Shown here: piece after piece, positions 1-11,345 of the stretch
How the letters are laid out: every line of letters starts with the position of its first letter
Position numbering within the stretch: position 1 is the first letter of the stretch
DNA from: Zerene cesonia
Taxonomy: Eukaryota > Arthropoda > Insecta > Lepidoptera > Pieridae
Assembly (NCBI RefSeq): GCF_012273895.1
Contig: NC_052124.1
Location: 1,922,001 to 1,986,000, forward strand
Length of the DNA: 64,000 nucleotides
Reading direction: 5' to 3'
The notes under the pieces: model-generated
Database searches by the model: none
Told to the model about the DNA's origin: nothing
What the model saw: only the letters and a program-made list of their open reading frames with translations
Translations under genes and position numbers: made by a program

Positions 1-566
1 AAATATAAATAAATAGCTATTGTCACAGTATAAATATCATATGAGTGGTCATACCCAAAACTGTGCGCACGCTGCACCAGTCTCCACTATCTATCTTCAA
101 TCAAATACTACCGGCCGGCAACAGATCCACAAAAGCTATAACATATTGTGATTACTCATGGGCATTGCCTCTTGTGATCTCGCTCTGTAGCCCGCTTTTC
201 TATAAAAAAAAAATGCTTTCCAGAAATATTCATATCCGCGCGCATTCCACAATTTAGCCACAACGTGATATGCACACACGCTTCGAAATTAACAAAAGAG
301 AACGATATTATTTTACTTATTGACTAGACGCAAAATATTCCATATTGCGGGCTTTTAATTGTTTATTCTGCTATTATACATTCATACGAAAAGTTTTGTG
401 CAGGCTCGCAGTTGGCGTGTTTATATAAAAATCCAGTTTTCATGGAGATGCGTAGCAGACAGATGGTCGAGTGTGTAATGACTTAATTGTCCGGAATGTA
501 ACGATTTGAGGTGCGCTTCACGTCACTGGTACTTGAGTGACGAAATGGGTTGTAGGATCTCTTGCC
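1..566. other. Unassigned AT-rich sequence
   Basis: No repeat family shared with the rest of the window and no credible exon was seen. A 70-residue reading frame at 45-257 (+) matches nothing I recognise and is probably chance. Confidence 0.5.
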
Positions 567-579
567 TAATTTTCTTTTA

Positions 580-779
580 AAAAAGTGAAGTCCTGGGGTA
601 TGGGGCAGATGATATATCTGTTTCACTGATCGATTTTCTTTATGGACAAGTTGGTGATCAGCCTTCTGTTTCCTGCCAGACGGAGACATTTTTTTTGCGT
701 CCCCACCGGGAATCGAATCCAGAACCCCTCGGTTATAAGCTCACGCGTTAACCACTGTACTAAGTAGGCGGTCGGATCG
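580..779 (-). mobile_element. SINE-2, near full length, with perfect target-site duplication
   Basis: On the minus strand this runs from a tRNA-like head (GACCGCCTAC..., B-box-like GATTCGATTCC) to a tail close to GGGACTTCAC. It shares long stretches with the copies at 21586 and 63262. A perfect 13-bp duplication, TAATTTTCTTTTA, flanks it at 567-579 and 780-792, which shows LINE-type target-primed insertion. The head looks like a pol III promoter; it encodes no protein. Confidence 0.88.
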
Positions 780-792
780 TAATTTTCTTTTA

Positions 793-1589
793 GGTACAAT
801 ATATTTCATTGTCTGTCAAATGATCTTTTGTGATAAGATAGAAACCATAAGATCTATGAGACTATCAATTGTCAATGCTTTTTTCATATCACATCGGAAA
901 AACATCAGCATTTTTTAACGATATTAAAATAAAGTTGTTTATAACTGAGATATTTGTTTCCGTGACATGACAATATTTTTTTAATAATTTAAAAGAATGT
1001 GTTTACAGGATAAAACATTACTAAAAGAAACACTTATTTGTAGCAAACACAAAATCGATACTATCGAAACTCATAGTTAACAAAGCTGTTGATGAATTTT
1101 ATTACACGATGGTTCATAGTCTCATCCATATACATTGATTTATATAAACATGCATGTTTTACATCTTTCCCATACATGTTTGCAGAAAACCCAGAATCGA
1201 GCGCCATCTTAACATCCATACATTTATCCGCACCCCTTCCATCCAATTTTATTAAAACGTTCACAATCATACGTTCTATAGAATTTATCATCCCTTAAGT
1301 GTGTCGTATATACTCGATATTGTTAACATATTTTAGGAATACAGCTTCATGTCGCCAAATGCTATTCTTATATTTTCGGGGATTTCCGATTTCAATACTG
1401 CCTAGTTCCCCTATTTTTTTGCATAAATAGCCTGTTTTATTATAATTTATTGCACCCCTACGCCTCTTTAGAGCTTAAGTGTGAAAAATAACGTGATGTG
1501 AACGTGTTTGTTTATATATTTGAAATAGTTGATGAGATTGTTTGAATAGGTTAAGAATGATTAAATACATGGAACTGAAGAATATAAAA
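793..1589. other. Unassigned AT-rich sequence
   Basis: Reading frames of 69 and 76 residues overlap on opposite strands around 1061-1298. Neither resembles a known protein. No repeat family recognised. Confidence 0.45.
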
Positions 1590-1707
1590 TTAAATGAAAT
1601 GAAATTCTTTATTGCTTATAAAAAAGAAAGAAAAACTGAACATAAAATTATGTAAGCAAAAGGCGGCCTTATCGCTAGGTAACGATCTCTACCAGGCAAC
1701 CCTGGAG
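1590..1707 (-). mobile_element. RP-7 fragment (LINE 3' end)
   Basis: Read on the minus strand, GGTTGCCTGG(T) is followed by GATAAGGCCGCC and then an AATAAAG signal before a T-rich end. This block recurs near 24.6, 25.35, 26.2, 33.4, 54.2 and 63.1 kb. It resembles the 3' untranslated end of a lepidopteran non-LTR retrotransposon. Confidence 0.65.
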
Positions 1708-2354
1708 ACTAAGGGATTACGAGTTAAATTTATTAAGAAAAAACACTTATATTTTTGTTTAAATTAGCTAATCAAACGTTACAACAGTATATTGATGTAT
1801 ATCTTCTCAAATGTTAATGAATATGGTTTTATGGGAAATACAATATTTTATGTTTTTTTAGTTCTCCAGATAGTTACTATTAGAAGGTCTCCCGAATTAC
1901 ACATTTTTTATATAATGATTTATTGCGAAACAAATCTAACGCCAAAAAATTCGTAAACAAACCTAATCTCAAATGTTTTGAATGAGACATATACATTTTA
2001 CTTTTTCCAACTTACAGCCTATGAGTAAACCACTCGATCCACAATGGGGTAAATCCCTTCCCAGATCACACGTAACGAAACAATTTTATTAGCACCGACT
2101 TAGCGCATTTGAATTACAGATTTCGATTGAACCAGTCTGTGGGAGCGTTCGCTGCATTCACACGTGAAGCCCGATGTTAATCTTCGGATGTTGGATCAAA
2201 GAGTTGCATATTTTCATTTTCATGACGTCACACGCGAGCCGGATATTGTAGTATGTGATCTTTCAGCTTTATTCTAGAATGGTTTTGTTTATGTGTGAAA
2301 GAGGCTTGATTAGAGAGTTTATTGTAGATGATTGTAGATGAGAGAATTGTTGTA
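1708..2354. other. Unassigned AT-rich sequence
   Basis: No coding or repeat signal recognised in about 650 bp. Confidence 0.45.
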
Positions 2355-2554
2355 TCCTACTAATATTATAAATGCGAAAGTTTGTAAGGATGTGTGTGCG
2401 TTTGTTGCTCTTTCACGCAAAAACTACAGTACCGATTACAATGAAATTTAGTACGTAGACAGCTGGACAACTGGAATAACATATAAGCATCTTTTTATCC
2501 CGATATTCCTACGGGATATGGACTTACGCGGGTGAAACCGCGGGGCGCAGCTAG
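2355..2554 (+). mobile_element. HEL-a, intact-ended Helitron-like element
   Basis: Starts TCCTACTAATATTATAAATG and ends in the hairpin CGCGG/CCGCG followed by CAGCTAG. The flanks are A on the left and T on the right, the Helitron target rule, and there is no target duplication. At 200 bp it is non-coding and must have been moved in trans by a Rep/helicase. It resembles the Lep1-type elements described in moths; that link is from memory. Confidence 0.85.
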
Positions 2555-2916
2555 TTTATATATATTCTAATCAATATTTTAACATTTTATTAATTTACCT
2601 TGAATTTGCCTAGAATTAGCGATGGCTCAAACGATTCAATCTCAAGTCTGTGTCAAGTAGATGTAAATCTTAGTTCCTTAGGTAACACACTTGAATATAA
2701 ATGTTTATGAATTAACTATAAACAACGATTCAATTGAATTTATAGTATATATTTTATCGACTGTGCACCGTCCACTTCACTTTTCAGGTTTTCTTATTTT
2801 TCTGTTATACCCTTTAATTAATAACACCAGATTAAATCTCTTTTTAAGAAGAACCCCGTGCACCGGATCAGCCTGAAATCAGCGATGTTTTGAGGCGTAA
2901 GCTCAAGCTGTTTCCG

Positions 2917-3051
2917 AGAAGGAAAACATCGTGACGAAACCTACATGTCCGAGAATCAAAAGTTCGACGACATGTGACATCTACCAACCCGCACTTGGTG
3001 GATTGTAGCCTGGATCCGCATCGGAGGTTGTCTCCCTGCAATGGGAACAAA
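2917..3051 (+). mobile_element. SINE-1, diverged 3' fragment
   Basis: Shares GGAAAACATCGTGA, AAAAGTTCGACGACATGTG and CCAACCCGCACTTGG with better copies, but lacks the tRNA head and the (GAT)n tail. Overlapping frames at 2868-3278 are products of this repeat, not genes. Confidence 0.75.
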
Positions 3052-3454
3052 TACAGGCAGATGATTAACAGAAACTCAGTTGCATCCGTAAATATTCGAT
3101 ACAATGTTCGCGCAACAGGAATGCATTGTCTCCACACCAATAACTTTGATCCCGTAAGTGGCTTCAAGTATCCACGCAAACGTATCAAAAACGCTCCAAT
3201 GTAGCTTGATGGATCGTTGAGTGGTATGGATTGAGCTTTGTTTGATTGCGACACTTGCTTTGATCTGTATTGATCCAATTCTCTTTATTGTGGTTTTTTA
3301 TTTACGTAGGATACTTGTTATTTGCGGGAGCTAGGTTTTTTGTATTAGCTTCGACGCGGGTTCGACGCGTAGTCAAAGTTTCTATGTATATTATAAATAT
3401 ACTCTCTTCTGTTTTAATGATTGACATAATACATTATGTATTTAATATTCATAA
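3052..3454. other. Unassigned sequence
   Basis: A 98-residue plus-strand frame (3270-3566) runs on into a SINE-3 copy, so it is unlikely to be a gene. Nothing else recognised. Confidence 0.4.
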
Positions 3455-3530
3455 TCGGTTTGCCTTAAGAAAAACCCGGGTTCGAATCCTGCCTCGTGAT
3501 CAAATTTTTTCTATTCTTACGAAATTTCTC
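3455..3530 (+). mobile_element. SINE-3 fragment
   Basis: Contains a perfect pol III B box GGTTCGAATCC at 3479-3489, then GCCTCGTGATCAAATTTTTT and CTATTC, as in the copies at 39.7, 46.8 and 60.8 kb. The head is worn and the tail hairpin is absent. Confidence 0.7.
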
Positions 3531-3637
3531 TTCTATTTCTATTTCAAAGTAAAATCTAATGAATAAAAAATAAAATGAGATGATGTACCTAGTAAAGATT
3601 TATTATAACTTTTTATGAAAACAATTTCTCAATCATC

Positions 3638-3690
3638 TCACTAATACTATAAACGTATAAATGTCTTTCTTTCACGTCGCAACGGAGCCA
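3638..3690 (+). mobile_element. Helitron-like 5' end fragment
   Basis: TCACTAATACTATAAACG resembles the shared Helitron 5' end. The following CACGTCGCAACGGAGCC differs from HEL-a to HEL-f, so it may be another family. Confidence 0.4.
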
Positions 3691-4282
3691 TTTGGTTGTA
3701 TATTTTTTTTTGTAAATTAATAGTTTTGAGGCTATTTATTGACAGAAAAATTATACGACCAAAACAGTGGCTAAGACAGTAGCTTAGGTTACTTTCTACC
3801 ACGATTAACCACCTCATGTATCCACTGACCATGCGATCAAAACTGCAAGTCGAAAGCTAGTTAATTATTATATAAGAAACGCCGCGTGCCACAATTGGTC
3901 GTTATTAATTCCACATTGTTCAATTACCATACACGAAAGACAAATGATAATAAGACGTTTTTATAAAGATCTTGATATGATACCAGTTTATGACCATCGG
4001 AGTAAGTAAGATTCTTGTTATTCTTTAATAATGATATTTAATTTGTCTTGACTTGTCTATTTTTGTTTAGATGAAGTTGTAGATGACTGATGTTTTTATT
4101 GTATTGATAATGATTTATTTTTACTGTAATTTTAAAGAATGTCGTGTATTAAATTCTTAGCGTGTAATGAAAGCATTGGCAACATAAATTTTGTATTTTC
4201 TTTAGGTTCATGTCTCAGACTGGTTGGACATTTTTTATAGATTCTTTTCTTTCAAAGCTGGCGCCTCCATGCTGGTGGAGTA
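3691..4282. other. Unassigned AT-rich sequence
   Basis: No coding signal or repeat family recognised. Confidence 0.4.
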
Positions 4283-4423
4283 CAGTGAGGAAACCGACAT
4301 GTCGTCAAATCTAATAATTGTCATCGGCCAACTCGCACTTGGTCAGCGTGGTGAATTATGACCTGAATCCTCTTAACAGGCCTGCGTCCCTCCAATGGGA
4401 ACACATGTGGGCTGATGATGATG
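4283..4423 (+). mobile_element. SINE-1, diverged 3' half
   Basis: Reads AGTGAGGAAACCGACATGTC, then CTCGCACTTGGTCAGCGTGG, and ends GGGCTGATGATGATGA. Many differences from the copy at 56556 suggest an old insertion. Confidence 0.75.
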
Positions 4424-4455
4424 AATTTATTATATGAATGATAAATATCTATACA

Positions 4456-4652
4456 GTAGTAGTGCACGTCTCGGCTCCGCCCAGATATCAAGATTATTGT
4501 TTTATCCCAAGGGGCATAATCGGGATAAAAACTATCCTATCACCCAAATCAACTCATACCCCGTATACCAAATTTTTCAAAATCCGTTCAATAGTTTCAG
4601 CGTGATTGACGTACAAACGTCTAAACAAACTTTCACATTTATAATATGTGTG
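4456..4652 (-). mobile_element. HEL-b, Helitron-like element
   Basis: On the minus strand this reads ATATTATAAATGTGAAAG..., then a GGGTGATAGGATAG block, then GGGCGGAGCCGAGACGTGC. It shares these blocks with the copies at 23449 and 31027. The 113-residue frame 4434-4775 is a shadow of it. Confidence 0.65.
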
Positions 4653-5449
4653 CCGACATATAAGATTTACACGAACCTCACGAATACCGCTCAAGTAAAT
4701 AATAAAGCATTTCAATTGCAAGATCTTTATGGATCAACAAACGAGAATGATACATTAGCGATATCATCTAAATGACCTCCAGGAAATTCAAACGCAGTCA
4801 CTAAAAATCACCGAAAACATTTGAATATGTTACGTTAACTTTTATATTATTTCTTCTTATTATACGGGCAATAAACTTTGCGATAAACGCATTATGGTAT
4901 GTCTTGTCTATTTAGAAATTGAAGATGGTGGATTTATTGTTATTAGCGCTCCGCCCCGGCTTTTGCGAAATAAAAAAAAATTCATTTAGCGATTCATTAA
5001 TTTTATATACGATTAGCATGTTCACTTTTCTATAGCCCATATAATTTGGTACATAAGCTATAACGCAGCTCTGAGTTTTGTAAAAATCCATTCATCCGTT
5101 ATGTCGTAGAGTAACAGGCATTTATCTGGGTCGAATTTCATAAAACAAGCATCCACGCTAACAGCATGTATTCGTTGTTTATAATTATGGCTAAATATTT
5201 ATTCAGGCATGACTCGTAACACTATGGGTTCCGTACAAATAAACTTAAGAGTAACTGTAAAATAATTGGTCACCCATCCGTCTTACGACTGTGCTAGGCG
5301 TTGCTTAAACTCGATCTTTTTTATAATGCGTTGTTACAGCGACAACATAAATAAATATATCAATATGTCAACTCTGAAAATTTAATAAATGTGACGGTTT
5401 ATGAGGACAGACAGACAGACAGTCAGATAAACGGACAGTGAAGTATATA
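4653..5449. other. Mostly unassigned, with a worn Helitron 3' end
   Basis: The GC-rich motif GCTCCGCCCCGGCTTTTGCG near 4950 looks like a Helitron 3' end on the minus strand. The rest, including (ACAG)n-like sequence at 5404-5422, is unassigned. Confidence 0.4.
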
Positions 5450-5592
5450 CAGTTTCCCCGTGACCACGCTCGCTGTAAGGTGTTCGAAATGTCGGGTTTA
5501 AATAAAATAATGAATAAATCGCGCTTAAAATCCATTAACGTCTTTAATTTCTAAATGTATAATACTCGCGTAAAATCAAACACAAAAATACT
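5450..5592 (+). mobile_element. RP-6 retroposon
   Basis: Carries CCCCGTGACCACGCTCGCTG, then TTTAATTTCTAAATG and the long form of the tail, CGCGTAAAATCAAACACAA. Related copies lie at 8451, 12172, 24802, 39384 and 62922. Probably the 3' end of a non-LTR element; no reading frame remains. Confidence 0.7.
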
Positions 5593-5884
5593 AAATTTCA
5601 TCTTACAATTTCTCCCTTTGCATATCCTTAACTCAGAAACAGGAAGCGTTTCAACGCAGCAGGCGAGATCATATCATACCGACACTTTATATTGACAATC
5701 GCACTTTACGTCGCCCCTTTATTGCTTCGTACATTTTTCATATTTCCTGCACTTTTTCACCATCGATTTTTATCACCTACTTATTGTGTTGGTGTTTTAA
5801 TGATTCGGATGCGAGTGCTGTGGTTGAATGAAATTTTGTTGCTTTGTGTTTTAAACCAAAACAATTCATTATCTTCTTTTTTTC

Positions 5885-6105
5885 TCTGTCATCGTCGGCA
5901 ATGGAGCTGGTGGCTCGCCTGATGGTAAGCGCTACCACCGCCCATGACCATTTGAATAGGCGAAAGGTCGATTGCAGACCTTATACCTCTACAAATGGAT
6001 TGCCGACTATCAATTGGCAAGGGATTAAGAAAGTATTGACGAGAGGAATAAAGGAACGGACGGGGAAAGGTAAGGAAAAGATATACCCGCTCGCCCAGTT
6101 TAGAT
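5885..6105 (-). mobile_element. RP-4 retroposon, internally altered
   Basis: The plus strand shows the RP-4 3' end reversed (GAGCTGGTGGCTCGCCTGAT, then CACCGCCCATGA). A 45-bp stretch around CGAAAGGTCGATTGCAGACC differs from most copies but resembles the one at 18520. The short frames here are shadows. Confidence 0.7.
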
Positions 6106-6419
6106 ATTTTTTTTGAGCGTAACAAATATAATATTATAGACTTTACACAGCACCAATGACCTTATCCAATAAAAAATATATAAAAGACTATATTCATTCA
6201 TAAGTATTTCTATCGCAAATAAGTATTGTCATAGTATGTTGGGAACGCATCGATCATACGTCATCATACTTCGTCTCAAAGGGTTGTGTATGACAAATAA
6301 CAACTGTGCATTGGGGACGTATCCTGTTGGTGCAATATCTTTGTGTTAAGCCGACTTTAAAAAAGAATAGTATGCAAGGATGCACTGAGTAATATACGAT
6401 AATATTATTGTATTTATTA

Positions 6420-6670
6420 CTAGCGGTCCTCCCCGGCTTCGCCCGTGGTAGATTTATAGTCTGGTAGCTGCGCCCCGCGGTTTTACCCGCGTAAGTCCAT
6501 ATCCCGTATGTAATGCGAAAGTTTGTAAGGATGTGTGTGCGTTTGTTGCTCTTTCACGCAAAAACTACTGAACCGATTGCAATGAAATCTGGTACGTAGA
6601 CAGCCGGACAGCTGGAATAACATATAGGCAACTTTTTATCCTTATATTTGAAACCGCGGAGCGCAGCTAG
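6420..6670. mobile_element. Composite of three Helitron-like pieces
   Basis: 6420-6461 is a reversed HEL-c 3' end (CTAGCGGTCCTCCCCGGC). 6464-6510 is a reversed HEL-a 3' end (GCTGCGCCCCGCGG). 6511-6670 is a forward HEL-a body ending GAGCGCAGCTAG. Two HEL-a pieces facing each other suggest repeated insertion or rearrangement. Confidence 0.75.
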
Positions 6671-7213
6671 TCTTACATAAATCTATCTGTTACCTGTGAA
6701 AATACACAAAATCACATATCAAAGGTATTACAAGAACAAACGGCGACCCACAAACAACATTCCGATATTTGTTATAGCCGATTTTAATTTAAAACTTTGT
6801 TAATCTAAGAGCGAATCACAAAGACTGGATCACAACGATGAAAAATTATTGAAAGGGGGTGAATAAAGGGTGGGGTAAGGCATCGACTCACATCGGCCAT
6901 CGTTACTTTTGCGCCCGCGTATAATAACACTCTTACGCCCTTGCGTTAAAGTATACATTTGTATATCAGCGTCAAATCAGCTGCAAATACGCTTGGTCCC
7001 TAACCGCAAGGGGGCAAAGTAATAATCGTGATTTTTTAATCAAATTTCATCTGTTCAAGAGAAGAGGCGGTTATATTTTTACATTATTTAATTTTCGGTC
7101 GCTCGTGGCTTCAATGCTCCTTGAAGGGACAGCGTTTGAAGCGTTTTTTCGCTTTGTACCCGATTTTGAGTTACACCGTACAGTAATCCTACTAAAAATC
7201 CTACTATATAAAA
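6671..7213. other. Unassigned sequence
   Basis: Somewhat richer in GC than its neighbours around 6900-7020. No repeat family or coding signal recognised. Confidence 0.4.
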
Positions 7214-7366
7214 GTGAAGTCCCGTGTCACCTGGTGGGGTATGTGGTAAATGATGGACCATTGGTTCACTGATCGATTTTCTTTATGGACAAGTAGGTGA
7301 TCAGTCTTCTGTGTCCTGTCAGATCGTGAATTTTCTTTTGTGAGTCCCCACCGGAAAGCGAACACG
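7214..7366 (-). mobile_element. SINE-2, truncated in the head
   Basis: The reversed tail GTGAAGTCCCGTGTC and the body ACTGATCGATTTTCTTTATG are clear. Sequence stops matching inside the tRNA-like head, near 7366. Confidence 0.8.
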
Positions 7367-7935
7367 TATGGATATGGATGTATGTTTGTTATTCTTTGCG
7401 AAAACGATTAAACGAGTATAGAACAATATTGCTGTTTTAAAAATTGATAGTTTTCTTAGAAATATATTAATAAAACAATACAAACAAATCAAACTCAAAC
7501 TGAACGAATATACGTCTATTTCAAATTTTCAAATTTACTTCTAATTGTTCGAGTTCTGTTCACACAAATTTAACTATAACTACAAACTTAAATACCTATT
7601 GAGTTCATACTTAATCTTATCTTAAGATTAGTTATTTATTACTTATTATATTTTAAAGGAGTATAATTTACATATTCATTTATCTTGATATATATACAAG
7701 ACAGTACCATCTAACATCTACTGCCGATGACCTATTCGCTACACGTACATACATCGGTGTAAATGCGACATATTTTCAAATCGCTTGCATCTTGTTACAG
7801 GACGGTGTGACAGGCGGCGTGTAACCGTTCATTTCACGGTTAATATAGCAAATCGTTTGTTCTCGTCCTGAATTCCTATTTGGTTTATAATTGTTATTAC
7901 TAGATAACAACCTGAATGAATTGATTTATCAATTA
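7367..7935. other. Unassigned AT-rich sequence
   Basis: No repeat family or coding signal recognised. Confidence 0.4.
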
Positions 7936-8128
7936 TGCGCACATGTAGATAACATTATCACTGCTCGAAGGGAAGGGCTCGTGGGGAAACCGGTATGTCC
8001 GAGAATTAAAAAAGTTCCACGACATGTGACATCTGCCAACCCGCACTTGGCCAGCGTGGTGGATTATGGCCTGAACCCTGAGGCTTGTGTCCCAGCAGTG
8101 GGAACATATATGGGCTGATGATGATGAA
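7936..8128 (+). mobile_element. SINE-1, 5'-truncated
   Basis: Covers the middle and 3' part, from GCGCACATGTAGATAACATT through CCAACCCGCACTTGGCCAGC to the (GAT)n tail. The tRNA head is missing. Three overlapping frames (7891-8206) are shadows of it. Confidence 0.82.
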
Positions 8129-8254
8129 CCTGAATGGGATTCGTGATCTGATTGATGCGTTATGAATTCTTTCAACCAAGCTGATGTAACGCCTGGTGGT
8201 GAACAACCACAGACTATGAGGTGTCTTTTTTCTTATTGAGGTGTCTTTGCTAAT

Positions 8255-8335
8255 GTGGGTTTAGGACAAAGAGGATGAAGAAAGGATTGGCGACGGTAAT
8301 ATAGGAATGGACGAAGCAAGGTATGGAAAATGATA
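8255..8335 (-). mobile_element. RP-4 remnant
   Basis: The AAAGGATTGGCGACGG and GGAATGGACGAAGC blocks match the interior of RP-4 copies at 29345 and 34341. The ends are lost. Confidence 0.5.
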
Positions 8336-8450
8336 CAACCCCATAGCCATAGTTAATTATAATTGAAATATAATTTTGACAGATTTATTATTTTATCTTA
8401 CTCATACCTCATTTATCCGAGTTGACTCGTGATATAAACAAAATTACTGT

Positions 8451-8553
8451 TAGAAATTAAAGTCTTTTAACGGATTTTAAACGCGCTTTATTTAATTATT
8501 ATTTAGCCCGACGTTTCGAATACTTCATAGCGAGCGCGGTTATGGGGAGACTG
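8451..8553 (-). mobile_element. RP-6 retroposon, short form
   Basis: Reversed RP-6: TTAGAAATTAAAGTC at the 3' end, then CCCGACGTTTCGAATAC and GGGGAGACTG at the 5' limit. Lacks the long tail seen at 5450. Confidence 0.75.
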
Positions 8554-8573
8554 ACTCAGCGTAGTGAATATAT

Positions 8574-8760
8574 CTGTAGCAGTTTTTGTCCGCGGCTTCT
8601 CACGCGTTAAATTCGTAGTAGTTTAATAGAATATGTAATTCATCACTCTATCTATAAAAACCGTCAAAATCCGTATTGTAGTTTTAAATATTTAAGCATT
8701 AATACGGACATAGGGACAGACAGAGAAAGTCACTTTGTTTCATACTATGTAGTGATAATA
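8574..8760 (-). mobile_element. HEL-e, worn Helitron-like element
   Basis: The plus strand shows the reversed 3' end (TTTTTGTCCGCGGCTTCTCA), then AAAAACCGTCAAAATCCG and CATAGGGACAGACAG. The same order is seen forward at 55217. The terminal CTAG has mutated to CTGT. Confidence 0.65.
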
Positions 8761-8810
8761 AAATTAAGTTAATACTCATAATATATTCTATTAATTTAAT
8801 ATTACTATTA

Positions 8811-8840
8811 TTTCTTTCTTTCTTTCTTTCTTTCTTTCTT
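8811..8840. repeat. (TTTC)n microsatellite
   Basis: About 7.5 perfect TTTC units. The lysine-rich end of a minus-strand frame here is an artefact of this repeat. Confidence 0.95.
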
Positions 8841-9108
8841 GCTATAATAAATTAGCCTCTGCATTGTGAACATTATGTTGGTGAATTTTTTTTTATAATT
8901 TTTGATATACAAACATTCAGAAATACAAACGGAACCTTTTAACAGTAGAGTAATATAGTTCAAATAATTTTTACACGAATATCTTAATGTATACATGCGT
9001 ATTTATAGCCAATAACCTAACATTGAAAACAATTCAAAAAACGCCGACAAAAATCCAGGCGCTTATTTAAAAACCATTGAAAACAATTCAGTTTTTAATC
9101 CTCTTATA

Positions 9109-9335
9109 TCTGAAAACCCATCGCAAAAAATACAGCCTCAATTGACTGCAGCGCAAACGTTTTTTCAATTAAATCGGGAAACCACTTAGCAATTCAAATC
9201 GATGCCGTGGGAAACATTTTCCCGGGGTGCGAAATGCCCGTAATCACCTGTTCGCCCCGGGAAAAGTCCCGCAGTATCAGCTATCGATAGGAAAGCCTTT
9301 TTGTGCGCTTATGGTAGCTTTTTTGTGAAATTCGA
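9109..9335. other. GC-rich unique island with an inverted repeat
   Basis: This stretch is much richer in GC than its surroundings and matches no repeat in the window. TTTTCCCGGGG (9217-9227) and CCCCGGGAAAA (9255-9265) form a perfect 11-bp inverted repeat. GGGAAAAGTCCC lies at 9259-9270 and TATCGATA at 9282-9289. A regulatory or conserved non-coding element is possible; no function is shown. Confidence 0.4.
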
Positions 9336-11156
9336 GTGACGGGTACTCTACTTAGATTTTAGGTTGTATATTATATTGTATTTATAATTAATCTGTTTAA
9401 ATTTGTATATTATTATATTTAAGAAGGAAGTTCGAAGTTTTGTTAAGACATTTTAGCTTCATTTGTATGTTTGTATATAACTGACTACCTTAGACTCGTT
9501 TTTTTTCTACTTTAACTGTAGAAATTAAACTAAAAATTGTCATACCTTTGAAGGATCGGTAACAATACAATAATTTCATGAGTGTAGAGTGTTTTTAGGT
9601 ATATATTTGTATTCAATACTCTAATGATAATAGATAATATAATGATATACTCCTCCTTCATTTACTTTTGTAGCATTCTCGATGTCAATCGAGTGAAAAA
9701 TTTATTCCAGGAATTGATTTTTTTGTGAAACACTGTACTATTTTTTTATTCAGGATTCATTGGCATGTAAATTTATTGAATAATAACTACTATTAACTGA
9801 TTTTCTTTGGTTATATAAATCCGTAGTTATTAGCAGGAATAAAATAATGGCGTATTAATATTAAATTAATTCAATGTTCTTAAATTTAAAAGCATCAATA
9901 AAACCTAATAATTATCGAAAAATATATCATGAAAGTAGAGCCACTTCCACACGTATTACCGGACAGTTCAAACCTATTCTTATAGATTACTGAAACCATT
10001 GAAACGTGTGAGCTCAAGTGGGACCCTCGTGTCTCCTGACCCGCTCCCTCACCCCCTTATTCGATATTTCCATCCTTCTCTACCATCCCACTGAAGGATA
10101 TCGAATGTTCGACGCAACAGGTGGTATTGGATTTAGTTTCAGGGCTGATACTTTGATCGATTTAAAATTAATTGTTATTTATTTATATAATATATCGTAT
10201 TTCTATGAAATTTAATGGGAAACGATTCCTTTTCAGAAGAATACTAGACACAGCTGGCAGATTGGGATTGAGATAGGTTTAAAGAAAATCTATATAAATT
10301 ATATGAAGATCTGATTAACACGAATTAATTAATTTGTTGTATCCACGTGTAAAGCAACTATTTTACTTTGAAATAAATATATGTAAGGACACTAAAAATA
10401 AACAAAATAACTCTCCATTAAGTGGTACATTTAGAAAAATCTGCCAAAAAAAAATTTATATAGAATTAAAAAGACATAAATACAGTTGCAACTTAATCCC
10501 GATACAAGAAACCATCCTACAAAGCACCACCAGATTCGTGTCAATAAATTTATTTATTACCTATCAAGTGGCAGCCCTAGCATCGTTTTTCAGTATAATA
10601 TCGAAGCCCCAACCGGCCCGTTCCGGGATAGATCAGGTGTCCGGAAAATTGTGTTCATTCACTATTAAAAGCTGAACATTTTACGATACGTTAGCAACTT
10701 TTGCGGAGAAAGATTCTTTCACTTTTAACGGATTTATAGCCGGTTTGTTTTCGTTTAACCGTGCATTTTTAAACTCAGTAAAACTTTAGACTACTTTATG
10801 CATAAGCTAGAAATTTTTTATACAATTTGTTATTTAATAACCCAAGCGTTATTAAAAATTAATGATCCAAATATTATCAATACTAATGTTTTATTCTAAG
10901 CTTCATCAGATTCTCTTCATTTGTAACTGAAGAGAATTTCTCAAAATACAATAAATGTCCCCTGGGATCATTCAATCATTTGGAGTTGAAAAAACATCCA
11001 ATAAATTATGCGAAATAAATAATATATCCATCAAGCTACGAACTAAAACTTATCAATGCTGAATATGTAATGCTTTTAAAAACAGCACCAAGGTCACAAC
11101 ACCGTAATAAAATGAATGAATTCTGTCTCACACAATCTCCATGGCTTCTCTATCTG
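9336..11156. other. Unassigned AT-rich sequence
   Basis: About 1.8 kb with no repeat family recognised. Frames of 65 residues at 10018 and 113 residues at 10334 (+) are low in complexity and unlike known proteins. A 10-bp inverted repeat (ATTCTCTTCA/TGAAGAGAAT) lies at 10910-10937. Confidence 0.4.
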
Positions 11157-11345
11157 AAAATAATCAGAAGCACAGGACACGGAAGCAACTTCCTTCTCCT
11201 CACCCTTCCCAATTATTCCTTCTTTCCAGTCATAAATCCTTTCCTTATCCCTATCCCTTAAGCGTTTAGCGTATTCGTAGAGGAAGGAGTGGTAATCGCT
11301 TACCATCAGGCGAACCACCAGCTCAGTTACCCGCTATGACAAAAA
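11157..11345 (+). mobile_element. RP-4 retroposon, 5'-truncated
   Basis: Has CTCACCCTTCCCAATTATTC, then CTTACCATCAGGCGAACCAC and the 3' end CGCTATGACAAAAAA. The A-run at the end supports retroposition in this orientation. Confidence 0.75.

Noticed and set aside
2355..2554. MITE with terminal inverted repeats
   Set aside because: The ends are not inverted repeats; TC start, hairpin plus CTAG end and A|T flanks fit a Helitron.
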